DNA from: Tetmemena sp. SeJ-2015
Lineage: Eukaryota > Ciliophora > Spirotrichea > Sporadotrichida > Oxytrichidae
Length of the DNA: 46,450 nt
Direction of reading: 5' to 3'
Assembly: GCA_027382625.1 (NCBI GenBank)
Contig: JAJKFJ010002293.1
Coordinates: 1-46,450, forward strand
A program made the translations under genes and the position numbers. The notes under the pieces were generated by a model. That model was not told the origin of the DNA. It saw only the letters and a program-made list of their open reading frames with translations, and ran no database searches. Positions 21,803 to 32,015 of this stretch are shown piece after piece; position 1 is the first letter of the stretch, and each line of letters opens with the position of its first letter.

Positions 21803-22519
21803 ATGATGCAACCACAGAAGGAAGCTTGCCTTTCTGCAGCCTACATTAATTTTTTGAGACGGAGCTCAATCTAATCGTACACTTTCGAGTTACAAGTAAA
21901 GGGGGTGTCCTTGTATAATGGTAAGTCTTGTTATACTTAAGCTAAGAAGTCAGCCACTCCCCTATGAAAAATACTTCTGAGTAGATTATCTCCGGCGGCT
22001 TAATTTCTAGCTTGCATGCCGAGATAGAACAGTATATCCGGAACTAAAGAGAAGCCTTACTAAAATTAAAAAGAATTTCCTTTAGAAGATGCCAATAAAG
22101 CCAATATAGAGGGGACTGTAGTTTACTGACTATCTCATTAGCCGGGTCTTAGAAACTACTCTGAGCTTCCGAAGCCACCAGGCAAACTGGATAAATTCTT
22201 CTAAGCTATTTTCCACATCCCAAAGTACTATGGTTGAATCAGAGATAGAGTGGCAACTTCAGCAGTTGAAGACCTCTTTTCTAGACTTGGAAGAATTTTC
22301 CAGCCTGTTTTACCTCTAGACTGAAGGAATATCAAGGTGTTAAAATATATTGAATGCTTATCTAAACTTCAAGAGGTAAGGACGTGCCTGTCTAAAGGAG
22401 GTTCTGGAATACTACTAAAAATTCCTTGGGATCACTCAGACTGTTCAGGGAGCTTGTTTAGGAGCAGAGGCCAGGATGGACGGGAGAGGAGGTCGTGAAG
22501 AAGACATAAGACTGGAGGT
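21803..22519 (+). CDS. Long single frame with several in-frame TGA
   Basis: From ATG 21803 (MMQPQKEACLSAAYINFL) one frame keeps protein-like composition for about 240 codons with no shift, using many TAA/TAG as Gln but also four in-frame TGA before a fifth at 22499. Pieces include SYTFELQVKGVSLYNGKS, YSELPKPPGKLDKFFQAIF, ATSAVEDLFSRLGRIFQPVL and IKVLKYIECLSKLQEVR. No family known. Either TGA is sense here or an old gene has lost codons by substitution but not by indels. Confidence 0.4.
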
Positions 22520-22860
22520 AGTTGAGTCTATAAAAATATTGAGTTTAGAAAGACAGCCAATCAGGTGTAACTTAGAACTAACAGCCGTCTTAGCCTGTAA
22601 ATGTAAAGGAGAGTAGAAGTCTCTCTACCAGTATTTTGATTGTTCACTTGATTTTAAAAACAAATACAGTTAAAGGTAAGGTAACAAGTTTTCATTTAAG
22701 CCATTTGAATAGTAGACTGAACTCCTTTATCAGACTGAAAACTCATAAAAAAATTCGATTTAAATAAACTCCTTGCCCATCTAAATGAACATCAGCTTAA
22801 ACAAGGGGTTTATTAAGGAAGCCATTATTATATTTATTATCTTAAAGCAAAAAATTAAAA

Positions 22861-23365
22861 AAATGGAGGGTGATGAGAGAATAAAGGAACAAGGACAAGA
22901 GGAAAGAAAGAAAGAGGAGCGAGCTACTGAGCAGTCAAGTCACAGATCGAGAAGAAGTTAACCTGAGAATTTATTAAAAAAGAAATGAAAATTTAAAATT
23001 AATTAAATTAAATTGGATTAAATGAGTGACAGTTGAAGTGGCTGAGATTTAAATAATTATTAAACCATTTAAAAGTGCATAAAATTAAAAGAACTTTTTA
23101 TCCTTGTAACTTTTATGTGGCTACGCTCTGTAAAGAGTTATAAGCCACACAAGTTGAAGGCACAAACGTATTTCAAAATTAAGAAACACATAATATCTCG
23201 CTACTGAGATCTGCCACAAAATGATTAAAAAAGAAACGTATATTGATTTTTGATAAGCTATTGTGCAAGCTGCAGAACAGGGGTGTTTGAGATATTTCAA
23301 CAGCCACGATTTTGCAACTCCTCATTTATTTTTAACTTAATCATTGATTTTAATTTAATTTTCAA
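22861..23365 (+). repeat. Dispersed kinase-fragment repeat, copy B
   Basis: Copy B of the element. A frame from ATG 22863 reads a Glu/Lys-rich segment (GDERIKEQGQEERKKEE) and then HRSRRSQPENLL, a degenerate catalytic loop (consensus HRDxKPENLL) whose Gln is TAA, ending at TGA. Downstream DNA aligns to copies A and C (block AATATCTCGCTACTGAGA at about 23191), but its own frames are broken. In kinases this stretch would run from subdomain V to XI. Confidence 0.6.
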
Positions 23366-23404
23366 CAAAATTAAAACTGTCTGTGTGAATCGATAGGCCA
23401 CTCT

Positions 23405-23700
23405 ATGAAAAAGGAAAATCAAGACTTAAGAAGTAGATTGGAGAAAAGCTCCTGAGAGCGATAAGGCACATCACGGAATTAAATGCCCGAGAAGATCGGA
23501 AAGAAGGTTAATAGTATGGATGTATGTTAAAGAAGTTTGAAAGCAGCTTAGAGTTTTCAAAGCTAGACGAGATTAAGGTAACTATTGAGGAAAAATGGAA
23601 AACATCAGGAAGAGAAGAAGTGTAATAAGTTAAGGACTAATCAGAAGGGAAGATTTACAAGATGGAGTTCGAGAGGCTGCAACAGCAGGTGAAGGAGTGA
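23405..23700 (+). CDS. Coiled-coil protein fragment
   Basis: Reads ENQDLRSRLEK, then with one phase change LLRAIRHITELNARED, SSLEFSKLDEIKVTIEEKW and YKMEFERLQQQVKE before TGA 23698. TAA/TAG encode Gln at several heptad-compatible positions. Charged heptads indicate a coiled coil, as in ciliary or centrosomal proteins, but no family is identified. Past the TGA the same frame stays open to about 23890. Confidence 0.5.
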
Positions 23701-24005
23701 TCAACCACAGTAACGAGAAATGAAGGCACTTATTTAGTAAATAATGCTTAGCCGGTTAGTGTGGTGATATTTTAAGCTTTCATTTATTGTAATTTTAAAG
23801 GATATTATCTGAATTCTACTCCAACTCTATATAATAGAATATGGAGGGGGGAGAGAGTGTATGCAACTGAAGCTAAAGGAATAGTAATTGTTAACGGTCT
23901 CTAAGAGATTTACCATGTTATGAGTTATTTATTTATAATATCGATTCAGTTGGATCTTTACTCTCTACAATATTATTAATAGTCTTTATTTAAGGAGCCA
24001 TAAAC

Positions 24006-24473
24006 ATGATAACGACACCCTCTGAAAGAGATCTCGAGTTCATCCAGCTCCTGAGCAAGACCAAGCATCTAAAGAGGCTTCAAGGTGAAAAGTACTTTGA
24101 AATGCAAAATTTCAGAGACTTCTTAAAGCATCTAGAGTGCCTCAAAAGTCACAAATGCTCTTAGTTACTCATTTATAAGTATTTTTTAGCCTTTCGAGAA
24201 ATATTGAAGCATGAGTCTGCTGTGGAGTTTTTATCTAACAGCAAGTTTTACTCTGCTTTGGATGCAAGAAAACAGCTTGTCTGGAGGTTCAGGTAGTCGT
24301 TAGTTCTCTATAATAGTCAACCATTTAAAGTTAGATAATTTAGTAAATAATAAACTCTATTAGCGATACTTACGTGTCATTCATATACCTCTTTGAAATT
24401 TAATTTTAATATAATCTCATAAGAAGCAATAAGTAACTCCTCTTCTCAGTACCATATTTATCACGTACCCTGA
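24006..24473 (+). CDS. MED31: Mediator subunit 31 (MED31/SOH1) homologue
   Basis: MED31 is a small conserved subunit of the Mediator complex linking activators to RNA polymerase II. The frame starts at ATG 24006 and runs 155 codons to TGA 24471 without a shift. SERDLEFIQLLS matches the family RFxxELEFVQCL start; LKRLQGEKYF matches LNxLAQxGYF; NFRDFLKHLECLKS matches the FxNYLKYLxYW block; AFREIL and DARKQLVW match the C-terminal helices ending in a conserved Trp (TGG). TAG codes Gln in CSQLLIYKYF. The core domain ends near codon 100; the last 50 codons read several TAA/TAG and may be unstructured. Its 3' end overlaps the gene on the other strand by 57 bases. Confidence 0.75.
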
Positions 24474-24677
24474 AATTAGGTTCCCTGAAGATATCTTATT
24501 GGAGGATAGCAGCTTTGCGTTACTACCTAGAATCTTCCCGTTGCATAGGAGTCTTAGCTGCTCAAGCTGGATCAGTTCAAGCCCGTAAATCTTACTCTTG
24601 AACTCCAGTTTTATTGTATAGCTATTTATCTAGACTGCCTTGTCCCTCCAGATGAGACTCTTGAACTTAAGACGCAT
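24417..24677 (-). CDS. Ubiquitin-like-fold small protein, complete
   Basis: Frame of 86 codons from ATG (24677) to TGA (24417), one TAG read as Gln. The order of segments fits a beta-grasp: TIKLEFKSKIYGLELIQLEQ, then LRLLCNGKILG (compare the R-L-I-x-x-G-K-x-L strand of ubiquitin-like domains), then SSNKISSGNLI (compare the L-x-x-Y-x-I-x-x-G-x-x-I strand). No C-terminal Gly-Gly is present, so conjugation is unlikely; a ubiquitin-like module is more plausible. The frame is also open upstream to ATG 24944 (KHGREIIVSQNKV, KYGSRLDSSTGVRLKS), so the protein may be about 176 residues. Confidence 0.55.
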
Positions 24678-25015
24678 AGGTTTTTTCCTTGTATTGTTAG
24701 CTTATAAATAAATAGAATAAAAAAGTATCTGAAACAGGACGGGACGGATTAAAAGAGCTAATATGAAGGAGATTAGAACCCTTTTCATTACTGACTTGAG
24801 CCTTACTCCAGTGCTTGAGTCCAGTCGGCTCCCATATTTTGGAGATGTTAAGTTTTATACTTTGTTTTAACTAACAATGATCTCTCTTCCATGCTTGTAG
24901 ACCACATCCAGCTCCAGCTGTTTTACTAGCAACATCATAGTTTATTTTGAAAGTTGGCTACTACAAGATTGATTATGTCCTTAAGTAGCACTGTAATTTA
25001 AAATTTTCACCCACT

Positions 25016-25500
25016 ATGGTTGAAGTTATGATCGAGAACAAAGTGTTCCCGAGACAGAAGCAGGTTGAAATAATACCTTAAGCAACTAAGGAGGAGAAGG
25101 AGAAAAGAGAAGCGGTTCTGAAGAGATGTTGTGGGTAACTCAAAGCACCAAAGACTGCAGCGAATGAAACATTCTATGACAACAAGTACCAGTTTACTGG
25201 AAAGACGTGAATGTAAGAGGAAGTTGAAATAGAAAGGTAATCTAGGTGAGGGCCAACAAGTCAATTGTGACAAGAATTTATTATTTACACTTTGCCAGAA
25301 GAAACAACAGGGGCAGCACGTGCATATCACTATGCTTCTTTTGGGGGTGGATAATGTTGGGACACTTTAATATGTGGAGTGAGGAGGCCACTGTCGAAGG
25401 ACGAAGGCTTCATATTGGATTTATAAAGACTGAGGAGGCCAAGGAAACAAAGGTATTTAAGGGACTCTTTAAGTTATAAATTTGGTTAGTCAGAGCTTAC
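25016..25500 (+). CDS. Unidentified conserved-looking protein, three in-frame TGA
   Basis: From ATG 25016 the frame reads MVEVMIENKVFPRQKQVEI, a Lys/Glu helix (ATKEEKEKREAVLKRC), NETFYDNKYQFTGKT, then TGA 25208. The same frame continues with EEVEIER, TGA 25247, GPTSQL, TGA 25268, then EFIIYTLPEETTGAARAY and HYASFGGG. No phase change is needed over about 160 codons. Either the gene is only 64 residues, or TGA is sense, or three nonsense substitutions have accumulated. Family unknown. Confidence 0.45.
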
Positions 25501-25891
25501 TTAGCTTTGGGCTAGTTATCTACATAGATAGGAAACATTAAGGGCTTTTTTGCAAAATCGCTTTCCACTCTAATTTGCTGGTTTTTAAAAATATTTGATG
25601 TATATAAACTATTTATAAACCACTCTAACCCTTAAATTGCTAAGTTATAGATACTACAAATACCAGTAATAATGTTGAATAAGCTGAGTATTGCCATAGA
25701 TAGGTTATTTAAATATTTTTAATGTATACAACAACTTAGACTTGCGGTCAGATGAAATATATAAATATAAATGCCTATTTGCTTACAATCTTAATCCTCT
25801 TTCATATTTATTCTTGTTCTTACACTTATTGCTGCTCTTAAAATGAAATAGCCTGTACACTTTTAGCGTTTGTTGTTTATATGCTGGTTGA
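25501..25891. other. A/T-rich spacer
   Basis: No supported feature. Confidence 0.35.
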
Positions 25892-25894
25892 CTA

Positions 25895-26152
25895 TCATGT
25901 GTTCTGTCTATATAATCTGTTTTTCCATTTAAGCTTAATTTTCTTCACTGTCAGTGTTATCGTGATACTCATTAGGGATGTGTCTGTGTATTCTATTATA
26001 TAAGTTTTTTTTACTGAAAGAAAACAACGTGCAACACTCAACAAACAGATACTCTGCATTTGATTGACCATGAGTCTTAGCAATTCAAGTATAATATGGC
26101 TATGTAGTATAGAGGGCAACTGGTATTTAAATATTTTCCAGTTGCTCCTCAT
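25895..26152 (-). CDS. Doubtful 85-codon frame
   Basis: Open from ATG 26152 to TGA 25895 without using TAA or TAG. Composition is Ile/Leu/Lys-rich (SHIILELLRLMVNQM). No motif; it could be chance in A/T-rich DNA. Confidence 0.25.
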   Translation of the reverse strand: MRSNWKIFKYQLPSILHSHIILELLRLMVNQMQSICLLSVARCFLSVKKTYIIEYTDTSLMSITITLTVKKIKLKWKNRLYRQNT

Positions 26153-26169
26153 GATTACCTTCTCTTAAG

Positions 26170-26587
26170 TTTCTTACATCTGAATCAGGAAAGGCAGTAG
26201 CTCAGCAGACATATGAGAAAACGAATCTCTACAACATGTTCGAAGGCGTCCAATGCTCTGCAATAGGAGTACATTTTAGTCTCTGTAAAGAGGATACTTT
26301 TATCTTGAAGTCGAAGGCATGAATGCCTGATTTAATAAGAACGTACCTCACCTTTTACGAGTGAGTCCGACAAAGTGGATGTATCATATAAATTCAGTTT
26401 TGATCCCTGTTTTTTCATCCAGCACAAGTTCGCTGTTTCTCCGACACTGAAATTTAATTTTTCTTTTGAGTATAGTAACAAGTATATCGATGCAAAGTTA
26501 TTTGATATAAAGGGAATTGCGAACTTTATTACCAAGATGCCCAGTGTAGATGGGAATGGCATATGCTAGCGAGAGTTTTTTAGTTGA
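26170..26587 (+). pseudogene. Unidentified gene, one frame change
   Basis: The first half reads GKAVAQQTYEKTNLYNMF, GVHFSLCKEDTFILKSK and MPDLIRTYL with one in-frame TGA. Near 26350 the signal moves to TSESDKVDVSYKFSFDP, FAVSPTLKFNFSFEYSNKYI and DIKGIANFITKMPSVDG, ending at TGA 26585 with a TAG read as Gln just before it. No family recognised. An antisense frame also stays open over 26332-26640. Confidence 0.4.
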
Positions 26588-26599
26588 GCCAGTGTAACT

Positions 26600-26935
26600 G
26601 TGGATTGCAAAGTCTACAGTCTTTAAGTCATATTAATAAAAACATAAAATTTATAATGATACAATTGCATCGGTAAAGGCAAATTAATATGATGTTCCCT
26701 TTCTGCGTCTTTTACTTTACATCCTTTAGTTTTAATTATCTCTTTAAGGGGAAACCATGTTTCTTGCCCGGGAGTGAATCCTAACTTTTTAGGTGTGTTT
26801 AATGTTTTTGATAACGATTTCATCGAGTTCGAGGACCTTCTATGAGAGGGAGGTGAAACTCAGTCATACCAGTAACCATGTTCTTCCTCCACACTCTGAT
26901 ATAGGGAGAAGTCTAATCCATTAAACTTTTAGTAT
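26600..26935 (-). CDS. Minus-strand coding-like frame
   Basis: Reads FSLYQSVEEEHGYWYD, TGA, then VSPPSHRRSSNSMKSLSK, TPKKLGFTPGQETWFPLK and a Lys-rich stretch. The frame continues antisense to the gene at 26170-26587, which must be a shadow in one direction. Family unknown. Confidence 0.35.
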
Positions 26936-27158
26936 TTTTTAAATGAAAAACTTCCTTTAAGAGGGAATCTAGATTAGAATTAAGCAGAAATTATAACAAA
27001 ATACCCCTGAAGGTTGGCTATCTGCCCATTTATCCAACTATTGAATTTCTTGGAACAGGCTGTTCCAACCCATCGAAGAATGGAAAATTAATTCTTTATT
27101 AAATTTAGTTAAAGAAACACAAGATAATTTACATCTAATCACACAGATCATATGCTAA

Positions 27159-27485
27159 ATGTTGCAGCGGTTCTAAAGTATTTAATCTAAAAAGCTAAAC
27201 CATGCCACACGAGCTTGTTCTATAAGCATCAAAAGCACTAAGTTCCCAAAGGAAAAAGAAGAGTTTCTTTAAATAAAGCATAGAGACGATATTCTAAACA
27301 TCTCTGAGTCTATTCATAAACTGGTAGTGGACGAGTTTGAAATATTAATGAGTGAATACAAAAACTCAAAGCTATCTATTTTAGTAGAAGCTATAGACAG
27401 CAAAGCTCAGAAAAAGTTTTCAAAAGTGGAAATAATTATCCATAAAAATTATTTGTAATTATTACTAAAGAGTCGAATCCTATGA
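27159..27485 (+). CDS. Small protein, 108 codons, complete
   Basis: ATG 27159 to TGA 27483, no internal TGA, four TAA read as Gln (for example FLQIKHRDD). Residues 1-35 are basic (QSKKLNHATRACSISIKS), followed by charged helices (ILNISESIHKLVVDEFEI, LSILVEAIDSKAQKKF). I do not recognise it. It sits alone between A/T-rich spacers, so no context helps. Length and clean frame make it one of the better intact candidates. Confidence 0.55.
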
Positions 27486-27859
27486 AATATAAAGCTACTT
27501 TTGAGCCATCACTTAATCAGAGAAGACAAACCAGAGAAATTATTCGACTACTGTCTTGGTAGTACGGGTGTCTTAGAGTTCAGGGAATAAAAGATAGTTG
27601 CCGAAGCATTTCTCTAACTGCTGCACTGTGGCTGAAGACACCCCACTCTGTGTTTGAGACTACAATTATTAAATGATATGATAGTATTCTGCATTTTACT
27701 TGTGTAGAATTTGCTAATAGGAGCGCTTCGAATAAGTTATTTTCCAGTCTGATTTATATAAATTTTCATTTTGTAACAAGCTTTAATAAATACTCCCATG
27801 TCAGAGCAAAAAATGACCGAGACCTTTCATACAACATTAGCAAATACTACTAACTCTTA
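27486..27859. other. A/T-rich spacer
   Basis: Nothing supported. Confidence 0.3.
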
Positions 27860-28790
27860 TGGGAATATTTAGAGTTAAATTCATTCAATCCCTGCGGAGA
27901 GCTCTTTTACTGAACTTTCTTTTTGTCTATTGAATCATATTCTGCTTTCTTTGTCCTTTTTTATTTCCTTGATCTTCTTCTTTATTCTCTCTTTACTTGC
28001 GAATATCTCTGATATAGTAGATGTTACAAGGAAGTGTGAAATCTTGGAATTGTTTGAATAATTTTCTTCTTAGTTGCAAGTGCATTTCTTTCAAAGATCA
28101 GCTTCTTGAGGAGTATGAAATCATTTGCCTATGAGCTTACAATATTTGCGCCAAGTCAAGATATGCTGAATACTCACTGCTCCTAGTCTTACGGAATACT
28201 TTTGACTCGCCAAAAAAAATTGGATTCCATTTGTTTGGGGTCTTACACATGCTGATCTTTATTTTTTGAAGCTTATCCTTTACCAGCAGATTAATCTAGG
28301 TTATTACTTAAAAGTTTGTTCAGTGAGTAGAAATGTTTTAATTTCTCGAGATTGGCGATCTTGATTGTTGATATTGGCCCCAGAGAGTGCATACTTACCT
28401 TAACAAGCCTAACACGTATATTATTCTTTGTCTGTTCCTTAAACTTCTCATAATTGTCTTTGAAGTTAGCCTCAATGAAATCAATTATCGGTCTGTAGCA
28501 TTTTCTATTGTCAATACAATCACAAATACAATCAACCTCTTTGATATTAAGTCTAATTGTGAAGCAGGTTTCTCCGATTGCAAAAGTAGATATCCATATG
28601 CTACACTTAGCTTCCAGAACCTAATACTGACTGGTATCTGTCAGTGTAAATTCAAACGGATCCCTCTTTATGATATGGCATGCTCTTTTAGCTTGTTTAT
28701 TAACGAAAATTTACCAAGATCATATGATCGATCCTACAATGATTATGTTCAGGTAGTATTACGAGAAGATGATTTCACTATGAACGAGGA
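27860..28790 (-). pseudogene. Septin-like GTPase, degenerate
   Basis: Septins are GTP-binding cytoskeletal filament proteins. On the minus strand: LNIIIVG then DLGKFSLINKL (P-loop region, consensus VVGESGLGKSTLINSL; one frame change inside), SQYQVLEAKCSIWISTFAI, then in one frame TIRLNIKEVDCICDCIDN (compare LTVVDTPGFGDxIDN) and CYRPIIDFIEANFKDNYEKF (compare CWxPIIDYIExQFxxYLxxE). Further on KANLEKLKHFY-like residues, VKDKLQKIKI, EYSAYLDLAQILQAHRQMI (compare the DFxxLRxMLIRTHMxDL block) and a C-terminal Lys-rich coiled coil. The G3 Gly and most P-loop Gly are gone, and frames change at least three times. Confidence 0.65.
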
Positions 28791-28894
28791 TTTAGGAGAT
28801 TGAAACTCCAATGATGCTGTCTTGTATGGCTTCTAGACAAAAATAAAAATAAATGAAACAAAATAAATAAAAATAGTATGATGCACTAATTGAG

Positions 28895-29104
28895 ATGGCT
28901 CATGACGAGTTCTTGAACATTAACAACGAATTAGACATTTAAAATGTGAAATTTGTGTCTTTATACAAAAGACTAAAACTAAATACTTGGAAGGAACATT
29001 CTACTAAACTATTTCAAGTATGTCACACAGGTGCGAGATGTGATGAAATTCATATTATTTATAGTCTTTTCAATATGAATTTTTCCATTCCTGATTCACT
29101 ATGA
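28895..29104 (+). CDS. Small 69-codon frame
   Basis: ATG 28895 to TGA 29102 with one TAA as Gln: AHDEFLNINNELDIQN, KFVSLYKRLKLNTW, ARCDEIHIIYSLFNMN. It starts shortly after the septin remnant on the opposite strand. Family unknown; the short length limits certainty. Confidence 0.35.
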
Positions 29105-29239
29105 ACTCATCCATTGTTTTATCAAAATTAAATTTATCGAGAACTTATTTGTTGTAAGACTATTCTCTATAATCTCCCGAGATAATAGAATTTTCTTAGA
29201 TTGCTTTGAAAAAAATAAAATAATTAAGATTTCCAATTA

Positions 29240-30075
29240 CAAATGTAAATTCAGCCGACTAAGATGACAAAGCGCTAGACCATTTCTTACGAGCAACTGC
29301 TCTCGACATATATGCTTCGTTTCGTTTATCTCGACTTGAACTTTCATTTTTGTACATCAATCCTGAAATCGCAAGTGTCCTCGGCATTAAGGCAGGAGCT
29401 GTGAATATGATTGTTCTGAGCTGGAGCCGAAATGGATTCCTATATTCAAAAAGCTAAATAAGGGAAGGATTCGACTTCCGTTACCGGCACTAACAAAAAG
29501 AATCTCATCAACACCCTCAAGACTTTGAAAGAGACAGCGCACTTGAGTCTGACGAGGCGCTTCTACATTTTGCATAACAGATATGCCATCCCATTCCTCT
29601 AAACTTTAGGAGAAAGGAAAATTTATTTGCGGAACGGAGACTTGTATCGCCCAGCTAGCTACTCTTGTTGCCTCAAGGAGGATAAGGAGCAGGAAGCTCA
29701 GAGCAGGCAGCAGGAGTTCTCCAAGAGTCTGGTTTGTGAATCCATATCAGGCGCCATATTATACACCTAGACGAATCAACATTCAATGCTTGGCAGTCCC
29801 CAAGCTTACTTAGCTCAAGGATCGATTGAAAGTAGAAATTTGATAGGTTGATTAACATGATCGGAGCTATCACCTAAATGCTCCTTCACATAACGGATAT
29901 CATTGAGAGCAACAATCTCCACCATTCTCAGGCCTTCTTCTAAGAGCTTTCAATTCGCCTCCATCCAGGTAATATCACCCTCACGAGACCTCTCAATTCA
30001 CAGAAGCTTCAAGGCGCATGGGTCAATTCCCATACACTGTTCCATCAAATATTTTCTTCCTGAGGCTGCTTTGAG
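29240..30075 (-). pseudogene. Unidentified minus-strand gene, several frame changes
   Basis: 5' part: QCMGIDPCALKLL, TGA, IERSREGDITWMEAN, TGA, then KLLEEGLRMVEIVALNDIR and YVKEHLGDSSDHVNQPIKFL. Middle: QNVEAPRQTQVRCLFQSLE and VDEILFVSAGNGSRILPL. 3' part: TAPALMPRTLAISGLMYKNE. The three parts lie in different frames. No domain recognised. Confidence 0.4.
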
Positions 30076-30289
30076 CCAAGCAAGACTGGTGTAAGCTGAC
30101 TATATAGTAGCTGGCTGTAACCAACAACCTCACCCCACCCGATCACATCCTTTTAAATACTATTTAATAATATTTAATATAAAATTTAATTAAGGCAATC
30201 GCGCGCTCATACTACAGGACGATAGTAAATTCACTCCGCTGCCATATGGCCTGAACTTGGATCACTCGGGTGCCTTACTTTAAGTAGGA

Positions 30290-30640
30290 GTTCTCTACTT
30301 TGCTCCAAGAGTAGTAAGCTGATTATGTTGCTGTACAAGTTGCTGCAACAGAACTACTTACCCCTAAACTGTTTTCTGCTTCCTCTCTATCAATTTCACA
30401 CAATGCTGCTTTCCTTCCTCCATAAGTTACTTCTTAATTCAAATCATTTTCTTAATTCTCGCATCCTTGAGCTTCTTGTATTTCAAAGTGGTCTTGCCTC
30501 TGTTTACGAATCTTAGGCGTAATGCCTTCCCTTATTTTTTAGATTCAGGAGCGCATCTCGAAATGAAGGAGCGAGCTCCACAGTCCTGAACATTATGTCT
30601 TAAAAGCTCTTAGTTGATCCAATGTAGCTCTTGGCGATGT
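30290..30640 (-). CDS. Coiled-coil protein segment
   Basis: Upstream part FRTVELAPSFRDALLNLKN, then one phase shift into ALRLRFVNRGKTTLKYKKLK, KKMIQIKKQLMEEGKQH and KTVQGQVVLLQQLVQQHNQL. TAA/TAG encode Gln three or more times in the helix, with no TGA for about 80 codons. Likely a filament or ciliary coiled coil. Confidence 0.45.
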
Positions 30641-31208
30641 ATTTCATCAATTGGGGAATAAGAAAACAAAACAATTACTCATCTCTTGTTTAGAAGATTC
30701 GATTTATCTACTTTTTAGATTATACCCATTTAATCGTCATCTACTTAAAGCTTCTAAATTATTAGATCAAGAGAGGAGGACGAGGTTAGGGAAGCAATCG
30801 TATGTCTTTATAAGCTGGACACCAAGTAATTCCATTAATAAATTTAAGTGTGTACTCTTCGAACTAATCTCTAGCTACATGGAATCCCTTTTTTAATTTA
30901 TGCATTTGAAAAGCTGGCCAATTATCAACTTAGAGTCCCATTATACCAAGCTGAAATAAATTATAATATAACAATTACCCAAAATATAAATAGTAAGATT
31001 GGAAAGTGCTCGTTATTAATAATTATTAGTTCAAAATGAGAATTATAATTTTTTTATAAATTCACTCACAGTGTTCCAAGGACTCCCTTCTCCTGTCTTC
31101 GTATCTACTCTCAACGAAGAAGATCGGGTAATTTAATCCTCATTTTCTATAGTTACTTTAGACAAAATGCTCAAAGAACAATCGCTGCCCCTCTTGCCCC
31201 AGTATTGA
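30618..31208 (+). CDS. Unidentified protein, 196-codon clean frame
   Basis: Open from TGA 30615 to TGA 31206 with no internal TGA and about eight TAR as Gln. It reads LGDVFHQLGNKKTKQLLI, EDSIYLLFRLYPFNRHLL, KLLDQERRTRLGKQSYVF, an A/T-rich Asn/Ile middle, then LTVFQGLPSPVFVSTLNEED and LDKMLKEQSLPLLPQY. There is no ATG near the 5' end (TTG 30651). The middle section may be a spacer read by chance, so two pieces could be joined artificially. Overlaps the minus-strand coiled coil by 23 bases. Confidence 0.4.
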
Positions 31209-31860
31209 AAAATCTTCTTCTCCAGCATTAGAGTGATAACTAACCGACTAGAGCCTCTCTTTTAAAAATTGGGCAACTACTAAAAAACTTAGCTTCATTG
31301 AACTTTATCCTCTTCTTTTGAACTTATTTTACATGCTCCAGATGTCCTCTTGATTAACGAGATGGCTGTAATCTATAGCGTCCCAGGAGTTTGTACCTTC
31401 ACCTCAGAATATATTCGCATCAAGTTCTTCTCTCTTCCATTAGGCTGACCCAATTTCTATGAATGAGGCTTTACATTCGAACTTAATAAGATCCTATACC
31501 TTCTTCTTCATCTCCATAGCTCTAATTCTCATGTAAAGGTGCTGTTCACTTGAAGATTCCTATGCCCTGGTGTTTATCTGCTTTTCTCTTTACATCTGTA
31601 TCTGCGGCCTAGTGCTTTTGCCTCTTGATAATTGTTAAGAAGATGCAGGAGCCCTCACTGGCGAGAACCTTGGCTGCTAAATCATCTTCTACTATTCTTT
31701 TATGAGCGTGAGCGCTGTGTTCAAGCCAAACTCATTTTAAGTAATCAGTGAAGATATCAAAGCAAAGATTAATGAGCGCTACTTGCTACTCTCCTAGACA
31801 TGCCGAATGTCAGCTTCACACAAAGTATTTAACTTTGCTCTTTCCTCTCTTGTAAGTAAA
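31090..31860 (-). pseudogene. Unidentified minus-strand gene, frame-shifted
   Basis: 5' part: TLCEADIRHVQESSKQRSLI or, in a second frame, INLCFDIFTDYLK. Middle: RIVEDDLAAKVLASEGSCIF and KRQKHQAADTDVKRKADKHQ. 3' part in another phase: QHLYMRIRAMEMKKKVQDLI, KFECKASFIEIGSAQWKREE, SWDAIDYSHLVNQEDIWSM and FLVVAQFLKERLQ. One in-frame TGA in the last part. No family recognised. The 3' end overlaps the plus-strand frame ending at 31208. Confidence 0.4.
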
Positions 31861-32015
31861 ATAAGTGATTTGATAAGATGGTTGTTCAAAAAAGATCAAG
31901 TTCTAAGTCTTGATCAGTCATAAGTCAGAAAGGTTGAAAATAAGTTGTCTCATTAACTAATATTGAGGTCATCAGGGTAAAGGTAAAAAAAGAGATTTCC
32001 TTTTAAGCGAGAAAG

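Noticed and set aside
25007..25330. 107-codon minus-strand Cys/Leu-rich frame
   Set aside because: Antisense of the Lys/Glu-rich frame at 25016-25500; Leu/Cys/Phe richness is the complement of Glu/Lys codons.
27474..27484. GTCGAATCC resembling a tRNA T-arm
   Set aside because: No acceptor stem, D-arm or anticodon arm upstream; it lies at the end of a clean reading frame.
28387..28803. 138-codon plus-strand frame without TAA or TAG
   Set aside because: It lies antisense to the septin blocks, which match known motifs; the plus-strand frame has no motif and is a shadow.
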